Under the pieces are notes generated by a model. The model saw only the letters and a list, made by a program, of their open reading frames with translations, ran no database searches and had not been told where the DNA came from. A stretch of DNA of 64,000 nt, taken from contig SJOL01009447.1 in assembly GCA_004794785.1 (NCBI GenBank), positions 420,762 through 484,761 of the forward strand, written 5' to 3'. The stretch's first letter is position 1. Every line of letters starts with the position of its first letter. This document shows positions 22,711 to 32,886 of this stretch, piece after piece. A program made the translations under genes and the position numbers. This stretch comes from Opisthorchis felineus (taxonomy: Eukaryota; Platyhelminthes; Trematoda; Opisthorchiida; Opisthorchiidae).

Positions 22711-23538
22711 CTGGAATAGCGAGAAGAAAGAAAATATTCCAATTTAGACATTCTGTTAGGAATCCAAGGTTTGGGTATTTATTAGTGTTCCGTAAGTGAT
22801 TTTACAGAAAACCTCATTTAAAACTAGCTTACCTTGGTAACCCATCCATTTTACAACGCTGTTGCGTTGCGGTGTAATCATCCAGGTTTCTCCTCTCCTA
22901 ATCCCCAAATTTTTAGTTGGCACAACACTAATCAATAGTCGAAAGTCACAGTGAATGAGTTTTTTACAGACTAACTCAAGGTACTCATAAAAAATGGCAT
23001 TTTCGCAGGGTTGCCCTCATGGGAAGAAAACAACCTTCAAAGTGCACAGCACGAATTTCAAATACAAATATTCCTTCCTGTAAGGGTGAGAAAATACGGT
23101 TATAAAAAGTGTCATCATGGACTTTTGTAGCCCAATTCTGTGTGAGAATCTCCAGCTAGGTCCTAATAATAGGGAACATTGAATTTTTGGAAAATATAGG
23201 CTGGTCATGTGTCTGTAATACAGTGCGTGTAATAAGGGAAGTAGTGCTTGGACGTTGTCTTCTTTACTGTACGTTTTGCCTAGTAGAAACGTAAAGAGAT
23301 TTCTTCATATGCTAAGTGGGCAATGTTTACATAATGACTTGTAGCGTCATTCATTTGGGAGAGATACTACTGATCCGCAGACGGTTGACGTTAGAATTCA
23401 CTGACTGAGGTTCTCAGCTAATTCTGGTAATTAAATACCCCCAACTACCATAATTGTGTAAATTCGGAGACCCTAATTCTTCATAGGGGCTCGGTGCAAA
23501 CGGAAGGGGTGTTTGTGGGAAGATAGGTTGAGGTACAG
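22711..23538. other. Region upstream of the first recognised Wnt exon
   Basis: No coding frame or repeat is recognised. It is presumably the start of the 5' intron of the Wnt gene (minus sense). Confidence 0.4.
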
Positions 23539-23611
23539 TGCATAAGTGGATTAGAACCACCCACATTTCACTTACAGGACGTGTGCTTTACCAACTGAGA
23601 TAACGAGAACA
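23539..23611 (-). repeat. tRNA-like fragment
   Basis: On the minus strand it reads TCTCAGTTGGTAAAGCACAC then GTGGGTGGTTCTAATCCAC. These resemble an A box and B box at tRNA spacing, and GTGGG/TCCAC can pair as a T stem. The acceptor ends do not pair convincingly, so I read it as a tRNA-derived repeat head or pseudo-tRNA. Confidence 0.4.
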
Positions 23612-23805
23612 CCTGCCTTCCTTCATGCCCATGCACCTGAGCATTAAAACCGACTCCCCACGCCTCCGCAAACGGAGTGTAAGGTGATATCTATCGACGG
23701 CATCAATAAACTCAAATTGTAACCTCCAGATATGGCCAGATGTGGATGCATTTGAGGTACTCAAGCTGCCTTGGTGTAAATTCCTGGACAGTAGGAATTC
23801 GCGAA

Positions 23806-24160
23806 CGCAACATACTACTCGCAGAGTTGTTGAAAACTCTTCAGCGGCCCACGACCAGCTTCGCTCTTCTTGCGGCTGTTCAGGTAGGCGCAATCCCCGA
23901 GTTTCCGTCAATCCTATATTCTGCTTGAACCCAAATTAGACGCAAATCGCCAACTACTCTTATTTGAATACCAATTCGGTTTTGACGAGAGGCTCAACTG
24001 AATCCAATCGTATCTCTCACGTATGGTCTTCTTCAATTGAACGACATAAGGATCACGGAAACCCGGGGACTGCGCCTACCTGATGAGCTGCAAGAAGGGT
24101 AAGACCGGTCATGGGCCGTTTTGTGCAACCTTATGACTAGTGTGCTACGCCCACACATTT
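23806..24160 (+). repeat. Foldback/MITE-like repeat, nearly complete copy
   Basis: The left arm runs from about 23806 (CATACTACTCGCAGAGTTG, AACTCTTCAGCGGCCCACGA, TAGGCGCAATCCCCGAGTTT). The centre has TACCAATTCGGTTTTGACGA. The right arm is the inverted complement of the left (GGAAACCCGGGGACTGCGCC, TACCTGATGAGCTGCAAGAA, CAACCTTATGACTAGTGTGC). At about 350 bases with arms of about 100 bases, it is the best example of the family structure. No ORF of transposase type is present. Confidence 0.8.
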
Positions 24161-24975
24161 AATTTGTCATTCAGCCATTTACCTAGAGCAACTGTTTTAA
24201 TGATTGTCGACACCGATTTTTCAGACCTATGGATTACTTTTTCTCTCAACAGCCCATGTGTGCGGTGACCAATTCAAACCATCAACGGAAGAGTTGCCCC
24301 CTCTTGAGAGTGGATGACTTCGGATGAATATAAGAAGGCCAGAAGAAATGATTTCGCCGGAAAGAAGTTTGTGTACACCCAATTTTAAGCTCATCTGACA
24401 GGTAGTTGTGCAACACAATATTTATATAATTTCAAGTCGTTTTGTAATACAAAAGACTACAATTAGTCAGCCCACTGAACGCAAGGAGAAGAACGCATTA
24501 TATCATTCCAGTAAGATGGGCAACACAGATGAAAGACGGATGCTGCCATATGAAAGCAGATCCTGTTGGCTTCTCAGTCCCCGACGACCAGTAACATGTG
24601 GAACGTACCTTTGAGAGTTCCACTCTAGGCAAAATAGAAGAAACTGGAAAACGAAATCAAGTTAACATAGTGCTCACTAAGTTCATGACATTCTGATAAT
24701 CACAAACGGCTCTTATCGAATGCATAGATTATGCTTTATGCTATCCATGGCAGTCGCCTGCACGAACATTAACGTACAGAGGATCCCGCTTGACGAAGGA
24801 CAGTGAAAGCTAACGCAGAATAACGTACCGACAACAGAGGCCGGTGAACTGATGAAGCTGGTAGCTTACGATGTGTAATGAAAGTTAAGCTGGTGTTTCG
24901 ATTTGTATCCGCGTTGGAAATCCATTGCTGGAGTTAAGACATTTATCAGGTCTCCCAACGTAACTTGTTCTGCAG

Positions 24976-25335
24976 TCACATCCCAACTGGCGCTAATGGG
25001 TTTCTTTCCCCTGAGAGAAGGTAATCGTAGTCAAAAGGTCCGATTACTGCTTGTAATCCTGCGATTTCTAGCGTTGTTTTCAATGCTGTGAATAAATGGT
25101 TCGTAATTCGGCCAACTGGGCTGTCACCTTTGAAAAGAACTAACAAGTAAATAGACGTTTTGGCTACCATCTTACTCTTCGCTGCTGGTATCCTCACTTC
25201 GCTCAGTCGTTTCATGAGTAGCAGTGAGTATTCAACCACTTCTGGAGACTTGGTTTCAAGCTCTAGCCTATAGTCAAAGAAGAATAACGTACAGACTTTA
25301 TTGGCTCGACTGAGCAGCTTTTCGACGATGTTGTG
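24976..25335 (-). CDS. Candidate exon, unknown protein
   Basis: On the minus strand the frame is open from 25356 to a TGA at 24976. A possible acceptor GTACAG ends at 25336, so an exon could start CAC AAC ATC (HNIVEKLLSRANK). The predicted stretch of 119 residues (HNIVEKLLSRANK to PLAPVGM) is rich in Lys, Glu, Leu and Val, with few Cys or Ser (for example VEYSLLLMKRLSEVRIPAAK). This is unlike the random frames of the region. I recognise no domain. It could be a real terminal exon, an old retroelement frame or chance. Confidence 0.3.
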   Translation of the reverse strand, partial: HNIVEKLLSRANKVCTLFFFDYRLELETKSPEVVEYSLLLMKRLSEVRIPAAKSKMVAKTSIYLLVLFKGDSPVGRITNHLFTALKTTLEIAGLQAVIGPFDYDYLLSGERNPLAPVGM

Positions 25336-25436
25336 CTGTACTTCAGCGGAATAAAACTAGAATAACACGTGCACTGTCCAGATCATGTGGATTTTCAATG
25401 GGCTCTGCGTTCAAGTGATTCATTCTGTCCAACAAT

Positions 25437-25437
<1 letters not shown>

Positions 25438-25467
<30 letters not shown>
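25438..25467 (+). repeat. (TCA)n microsatellite
   Basis: Ten TCA units follow CAACAATT. In one frame they would read as a histidine run, but no gene supports that. Confidence 0.95.
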
Positions 25468-27534
25468 AGAATGGCATACAGTTGTAAATAGAAAAAAGGT
25501 TGTGGTGAACCGTGTTTACTCTTGGAATAAATTCACTTATATAGTCGTTAGCCTTGGCAACGTTTTTGCTAAGCTAGATTGCCACACAAACAATCAAGTT
25601 TTGAATGCCATGATCATGAAGACGTCTATAACAACCGGACCCGGTGGAATACTTATCGTTAGTTCATCAACCCGTTTTCACGTCCAAGCATTTAAATCTC
25701 GAAATTTTTGTAAATACATAGAGTGATTCTTAGCATCTCCGTTGGGGCAGGCAGGTTAACATCACTCAGCTCAACCAGTCCATATAGATAGTTATTGTTT
25801 TATGGGAACGGTCGATGGTAAAAAGAGACTGTATATCAGCCGGATAAACTCTCAATTCTAACTCGTATGCTTTTCAGTCTATCGTCACAAATCTAAAGTG
25901 TTGATTTCGTAAAGAATGCCTTGTTTCTGACTAGCCAAAGCACACATCGAGATAATTAGTCGTAATAACTGTCCAATAACGGTGAAAGACCGAAGGAGAG
26001 AGATTGGCGCAAAAGATGTACTCAGATTGTATCAAGGAGGCAAAGGGACCTTCGTTGTCAAGGTTCACCAAGTACAACATGAGTCCGAAGAAATCAGTGG
26101 GAGCGAGGTACTGCATGTAGCCAGCAGCTCGAGTTGATTTATTCCTCACATGTAGTTCATCCAGACAGACTGAGCATACGCAAAACAATCGCTTAATCTT
26201 GATAGCCCTTGAGTTGACAGAGATCACCAACCAGGAGAAAATGGACACCCAAAAGTTTGGTAAACAAACGTAACAACCAACTAGCCAGTACTTTCAATAG
26301 GTAATTTGATTAAAGTGTGCTTCAAATTTGGCCCCCCGTCGTTTGAATGAAATGTGGTCTCGTGCTTCAATACGAGCTCTAAGGTACAACCCAAAAACGG
26401 AGCACTACTCATTGAAGGAAATTCATGTGAAAGGGGAGTTCACTCGGTGCATGGATTGGACTCACTTAAATTGAGGTCGAATGGACGAGGATGTAAACCA
26501 GGTTTGCCAATTTGATTAAACCACCTGTCATAGTTTTGTCTAGAAACCAGTCAAAGGGTTTAGTAGAAAGTGCACTGTCATAGTCACATTTTAACGCATT
26601 AGGTTTTATCCCTGTGATTAACTTTGTGGTCAAGCTCATCACATTGTGAGGTGTTACTTGACTAGCAGTGTATCGTAGGTTCCAGCGTGGCCGTTATTTA
26701 GTGAAGGGAACTTAATCAGTCAAACGAAGGTTGTCCAAACGAGGGGTCATGAGCAGGGCTTCCGTGGACTGGAACCACTGACGGGATTCCCTACAGAGAA
26801 TAGATCTGAATGGGTAGAAACTTCAGGGCATGTTGTAACACAGTTGCTTGCGTAATAAAGTGTTTTTTGCTTTTTAGTGTAATACCTCTGTGAATCCAAC
26901 ACTGGGCAGGTGGCTAAGCTCGGGCACACTTAGTCCATCTTCTGTTACGAGAGACAAGCCGCATCCGACAGGAACAATCATCTTAGACAAGTGGGACCTA
27001 AATAAGGACATGTGGATTTTGCAGGGATTTTTTTCATTTATCATAAAAAACCCAAGGCAATACGATCTGGATTCTCACTGCCGGGTGCACTCCATGTGAG
27101 TGACACGGGGCGCGCAGCATGCTACCCGTCCAACGTTTTTCGAATAGGTATGGTATTTTCCAGGAGGCTAGCAACCGCAATACGCAGTTATTTATCCACA
27201 ATAGTACTTCCTAAATTCTAATAAATTAATTGTTCTACCCAATGTAGCACGCATAAATCAAAATAGGCTCCTGTCCTAGGTCGTTCCGTGGGTAACCTTG
27301 TTAGAGCTGTCCAACTTTTTTTTGTTTGTTGCTTAGATTCCAGCGACATGAATTCAGAGAAGAATGAATGAAGGAGACAAGAAGCAAGTGATGAAGAGCA
27401 GAGTCCAAATTATTACTATGTGTAGCACTTTTATGCGCAGTTAACCCACCGGTTCATCAATATTTTTCCTGTATGGTCTGCATCCCAGACTCATCCTAGA
27501 CCTACTCAACGCTCTTTACTATGAATGGGCTACT
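25468..27534. other. No gene recognised
   Basis: A minus-strand frame at 25931-26248 has a partly protein-like stretch (GYMQYLAPTDFFGLMLYLVN), but I cannot assign it. Nothing else is supported. Confidence 0.35.
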
Positions 27535-27865
27535 TTGTTCACTGGCCCGCTAGAACCAATCAAAAGTGGAATGCTATCTCACAGTTTGAAGGATACTTTC
27601 CGGTTCACCGAACCACTCAAAGATCGTATGTTCTCTCTTGACGTCGATTCGCGGTACATTATTCTCCCACTTACCGAAGCGGTGGATCATTTTTGGAGAT
27701 TTTCTGTTTGCAGTGGCCGACATATTTGCACTTTCAAACCAGGACCCTTATTGTTTTGCATATACAACCCTCAGTTTGTCTTTAGTAATGTTGGCCGAAA
27801 GACTGGGTTGCTATAGGATCCGTTTTCGATTCCCTCCTAGCAGGTATGTTCATGAGCAGGATTAA
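27535..27865 (+). pseudogene. Penelope-like reverse transcriptase fragment
   Basis: The frame contains KDRMFSLDVDSRYIILPLTE, which fits the M-x-S-x-D-V-x-S-L-F-T-N-x-P-L-x-E-A block carrying the first catalytic aspartate. About 35 residues later, PLLFCIYNPQFVFSN fits the LLLC-T-N-x-Q-F-x-F-N block. The LFTN word has decayed to RYII, the frame shifts near its end, and the rest of the enzyme is absent. It is a dead fragment and complements the later block seen at 9074-9325. Confidence 0.5.
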
Positions 27866-30669
27866 AACTCAACCGTTAAGTGCAATCACAGAGAAATTTA
27901 CACTGTATGGTTGTTAGGTAAATGATACAGTTGTACTCGTCATTTATAATGTCCGCCAAACCGCATAAAACCACCCCAGTTTGTTCTAGACAAATGTCAG
28001 CCTTACTCCAATGCAACGGAGGGCTAAATTTTCCTAAAGTCGGCATTCATAAAGAGGCTGATGAAAACATACCACAAAAAGTCCACAGGACACAAACTCA
28101 GACAAGTTTTATATGAAGGATAACCTGCGAATCTCTGTTGACAGAGTCTGTGTTCTCAGTCGCTAGTCGGGAATCCTATTCTGGCCAAACAACAAGGCGT
28201 TTTTCAGAGTGCGCGAATACATGAATACGTAGTCTCTGAATGGTGATCGGAATAAACCTAGCTTAAGCGCAACCGCATCAAATCTGTCAGGAAGAAATCA
28301 TGTCATGGACAAAGAGAATGCCTTCCAAGTCACACCAGATTTCCCTGAATTGGCGAAGACAGTTACCAGTATGACTGCTAACGACCGCATAGGCAACCGG
28401 AATCCAGCCAGTTGACCCGCGACCGAGCGTTTTCATTCCACAATCGTCTCGGATACGGACGTAATTCGTTTGAATCTGTGACTGATTAATCCCCATGTTT
28501 TGATCTTTAACACGTGCCCGTAAAGTGGTTTAAATTTACACGTAAATTCTATGGAACGTCAGACAGATTTTTTATACATCACCCGACAGAGAGAAAGCTT
28601 TGTTAGTTAGGTTTGTGCGTGCCTTGCAATCCGAGGCTACAGCAGCAGCTTAGGCGTTAGAATATTCAGACGAAAAGCAAATGCTGATTGAGGAGTACTA
28701 CTTGATTACCGCTCATGGTTATTTTATCAGTCTACAATTCAAGTAAATGCCTGCAGAGACGATTTCATCAGGGTCTTCCTAGATGCATGGTCAGTTTGTT
28801 ACCACAACCTACAGCTTCAGTGAAGCTTGCTTTTGACAGTAGTCACACTACCAAGTTAAGCCTCCTTCGACCTCTAGGGGCTTGCAACGGCAAATCTTGT
28901 TGGTAGTCAGAGCTCTTGTTTTCTGGTGGATCAACTCATCCGTTTTCAGAGCAGTGGTAAGGGTTAACAGTAGTCCCGGTTTCACATGAAATCTGACAGC
29001 TGGCTGTGCGTCTGCGTACCGATAATTCGACCACCTTTGCCTCGTCATTGGGTTGTCATGTCCGGTCGACTATTTGGCTGAGTTGTTTATTGGTCGATCT
29101 TGGCTTCCAAAGCAGCGCCAACCTCGGTCAGTCCTATCAGTTGTCGTATCTAGCGATCCGGTACATTTGCTCGTATAGATAGGGGTATATATTATCTTTC
29201 GGGCCTGAATTTCGTTTTGGAATCCTAATGATAGAATAATTCAAACAGGCCGGTGGTGCCAACAAATTTGGGGAGTGATTTTGAGCGCGATAAACTTTAC
29301 AATTTGAACTCGATCGACCTCCAATGATGTCTGTGTGCGTAAAATGTAATAAAAGATAACTTCGGATGTTGTCTTTAAATTAAGTGTACCAGTTAATAAA
29401 ATTTGGAAGATTGACCTCTTTGCCGGGCAGGTAGGTGGACAGGAGTATCTACAAGAAAAAAGACCTTTGCTAGCTTCACCATATCCCCGGTTAACAATTC
29501 GAGCAGACGGAGGGAAAGAGCGACTGACCAAGCAGCCTCGTTGACCACAGACACAGTACACCCGCAGCTGAGTTGTGCCACATCTAGTGGTTTTCCGGAA
29601 GACGTCTTCGATGGAGCATGCCGTAAACGCTGGTCATTTTACTGATTACACCTAGTGTTATGAATATTTCATAAATACCTGATTGAGGTGGAAGATTCTG
29701 TGGAGAGTGTGAAGCTCATATATGGATTATTCGGCAGCTGCCATTTTTTGCTTTACTGCGAAGTATTAATAGCACCTTGAAGAGAACCGTCTTTTTTCCT
29801 TCGTTGAAATCATATCGATCTTTTAGGTAATCAGGATACATCAGGCATTATAAGTTCATAGAGACCAGGAGGCCTTTTATATGAGTCTGGGATTGTTTGA
29901 GATCCTAAACGGTGTGCGGGGACTTCTACTGTTGCCGAGCAGTGGTTTGGACGTCGTAAGATTGGCGATTATGTGAAGCTGAAGTTTTGATGGAGAGAGA
30001 GAGAGTAGGTTTTCTCAGACCCTAAGGGAATGGAGATGGTGGTGCATCCGTTGCTCAAGCACCTTGCTAAGGTTATTGTGAATGAACTTTCATTCCGTTC
30101 GATGGTTTCTTTCCAGATACAGGATCGTAAAGCCTAATTGCTAATGACGGAAGCCTCGGTGCTGTTAGGATGATAGTTTGAACTAAGAGATACTCTTCTA
30201 GATTGAAAATCAGCTTTTTTGTTGGGTCTTTTGTTTTACGCGGTCTACTGCGAGTAATGTTTGGATTACTGACTCCGGACTCGAATATGTCATACAGTAG
30301 CCATTTCTGAGTGAAAACGTTGATTCGTTCGATAAAAAGAGTTATTTAGGTGTCTTTTCCGATGAGTTCTGATCAGTGAAAACCACCAAATTTGCAGAAG
30401 GGGGACCTCACCTTAGTATCCTCCCCAATTCGCTTTCAGAGTTGAAGACCACGTTGGTATGTCTAAATGTAAAGCCCCAGTTGCTCGTTCTCTTTCTTAG
30501 ATGAAAGACGCTAATAAGTGGGAATCCGTGTTCCAAGGATCACAAAGTTTGGCAAACAGATTTTGGAGGAAGAGTTCATCGTCTGAAACCCTTCAACTCT
30601 CCCTTTCTTATATACTTCAAAGTCATTCACCATGACATGACTTTGTTGTCTGGCGTCCCTCAAGAAGTT
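27866..30669. other. No gene recognised
   Basis: Short frames only. A GA microsatellite-like run lies near 29993-30004. Nothing is assignable. Confidence 0.35.
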
Positions 30670-30852
30670 TCAGAGGAGGTAAGACTGACGGCGCATTTTG
30701 TGAAGCTCCTGTTCCAGTTGCCGTGTATGCAAATCAAGCTCATAAACTCGTACGGTTTCAGTGCTTCTCTGAAGTGCCTTATGTTTTGACATGGTTCCGA
30801 TTCCCCATTTGTCGCCATGTGAGAAGCGGTATGAGGCGCAGTTTGCACACAT
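30670..30852 (-). CDS. Candidate small exon ending in a coiled coil, unknown
   Basis: The frame starts with a CxxC pair (MCANCASYRF) and ends with a heptad-like helix (VRVYELDLHTRQLEQELHK, then MRRQSYLL and stop). It could be a terminal exon or part of a decayed retroelement ORF1. No splice partner was found. This is recognition of composition only. Confidence 0.2.
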   Translation of the reverse strand: MCANCASYRFSHGDKWGIGTMSKHKALQRSTETVRVYELDLHTRQLEQELHKMRRQSYLL

Positions 30853-32686
30853 TGCCGTAGTCTGTTCACTGCGAGAGCAGACTCAACTAATGATTTCGTT
30901 GGGGATAGATGTGTTTCACCCGCAAAAACATAGAACAGCCGGACTAATCATCATAATGTCGACGTGAGATATCACGCTCACGTTACCCGGACAACATTAT
31001 AACATTGCAACTCGTCTTCATGAACTTTCGGATGCTGTGGTGGATTTGGTTTGACTATGTAGACTTTGAGTGCATATAAACAGCCATGGAAGTGCATTTG
31101 CTTTAGCAGCCATAACCTTCGTTTTCATTGCTGACTCACTATCTTCGAAAACGAAGTTTATTTGTTCAGAGTACGTTGTGACGGGAAACTTGTGATTGCA
31201 CTCTGTCACACTGGACAGGGAACCATCCAACTATAACTGACACATTATCCTTGTTTCCCACTATCTTTTACCCAGATCTCGCAATTCTGCATTGACTCCC
31301 TTCGGTGCACCTACTGCTACATCTTCATCTCTCCTCTTTTCAGACTCCCACACTGATCACCAAACCCTTATAAAGAGGTTTCCTATTCATCTTTCACCTT
31401 GAAGGATGAGCAATATGTACGTCTCACATCAGTTCTCCGATGAGTATTTTTATGGATGATCTTGTATTCTAAGGTGTTTTAATTCCAAACCTCTAGTTCC
31501 TCAACAGCACAACGTAGGAAAACTGCTGACGATGCTGTAGGGAATATTCCGATGATCTATTAGTGCATTTCATTACCAATACGATTAAATGTGCTAGGTT
31601 TGTGAAATGATATGTTGAGAAGTAATAATGAAAATCTAAACAGTTTTCTTTTTTTAAAGGAAAATAGTTCATGTGCTGTTTTAGCTTTTTGGGCTTTTCT
31701 GTTTACTTAATGGATAAAACTGAAGGAGTAATAATCCAGTTCGCTGAGGGCTATGAAGGGAAATAATTTAACGTGAGAGTTTCGTTCCCGGAAGAGGTGG
31801 GAAGAAACTTTTTATAGCAGCTTCAAAATGGTGATACAGAACTCCTTCTTCGAGGTACTCTGAGGATCAATGAATGCTTTCTTAGCGATTCACTTTCAGG
31901 TTGTGAGAAGAACTAATGACAATAATTTTAGCATAATTTGCCTACATCGAGTTATAGAAAGTCTAGTCGTGTCCATGTGTTGTAGAAATGTTCTGGAAAT
32001 TGTTTGCACCATCAGCAATGAATGTTCCATGTACCTAATACACATGACCAGTGCACATCACCAGTGCAGAGCACCGAATCTGCATAGGGCTTGGTAACCA
32101 CTGCATCGATCTCATTACAAACGGTGGATTTGTATCCTATCTATCGTTAAGCTCGAGTACAGCTGGCAAAACAAATTAATCGGCCACCAACACGTAATCA
32201 TTTTTTTACAGCCAAACGGTATCTTAGAGTGACACTTAATACCGGAACCTCCTAGAAGGCAAAACAAAGTTGGAGCTGGGTTCCTATACGGTACTATTAA
32301 TGTAAAACAAATTCACAAAATATGCAAACCTCGACAGTACATACGCGTTCACAACAAACGGTTCACTTGGACCATAAAGGTGCAAACCAAATGAGCAAAC
32401 AGGCTCCCCGTGAGACAGTCACATGTGCAGAAGGTCGGCCACAAAATGGCCAGATGACCTCAAGGTCAAATTAGTGAAGTGGCTGGAACAAACAAACGCC
32501 AGTTCATACGCACGCACGTTCATATGCACGCACCAAACACACAGGTGGAGTGGGGGTTACAAATAGGGACAGAAGAAACGTTGAGAATTTCAAATGTCAA
32601 GGCGATCGACGATGCACATGTGATTTGGACCCCGTGATTGATGGGTGAGTGGGGCTGAATCTTGTACGAGTTGAGCGTACTACTGA
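30853..32686. other. No gene recognised
   Basis: I see no supported coding, RNA or repeat feature. Confidence 0.35.
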
Positions 32687-32886
32687 TCAGCCGCTCGTGG
32701 TCAAAAGGTTAAGTGTCCATACTACAAGCCAGGAAGCCGCGGGTTCGGGACACTCTGGAGTTTTGTGAAATACGCACTGCTGATACCGCCCAATAAGTGC
32801 TTTTCGGCTTTTCAGCATAGACTGGCTTCACTTAAAGGACGAAAGCCCTATTAAAATCTCCTCGCATTACCAGCACTGTGAGTACC
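32687..32886 (+). repeat. tRNA-derived SINE, family B
   Basis: The head reads CGCTCGTGGTCAAAAGGTT and, at tRNA spacing, CGCGGGTTCGGGACACTCTG, resembling Leu/Ser-type A and B boxes. The body has TTTTGTGAAATACGCACTGC, CCAATAAGTGC and GGCTTTTCAGCATAGACTGG. The same head-body order recurs at 51.2 kb and the body alone at 43.5 kb. Confidence 0.8.

Noticed and set aside
22711..22751. ATG at 22751 as the Wnt start codon
   Set aside because: The codons before 22710 coincide with a textbook pyrimidine tract and CAG acceptor. The resulting N-terminus (MSKLEYFLSS) has no signal peptide, which a Wnt needs.
25385..25726. Open frame with nine histidines
   Set aside because: The histidines are the translation of the (TCA)n microsatellite. 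The rest has no domain or splice support.
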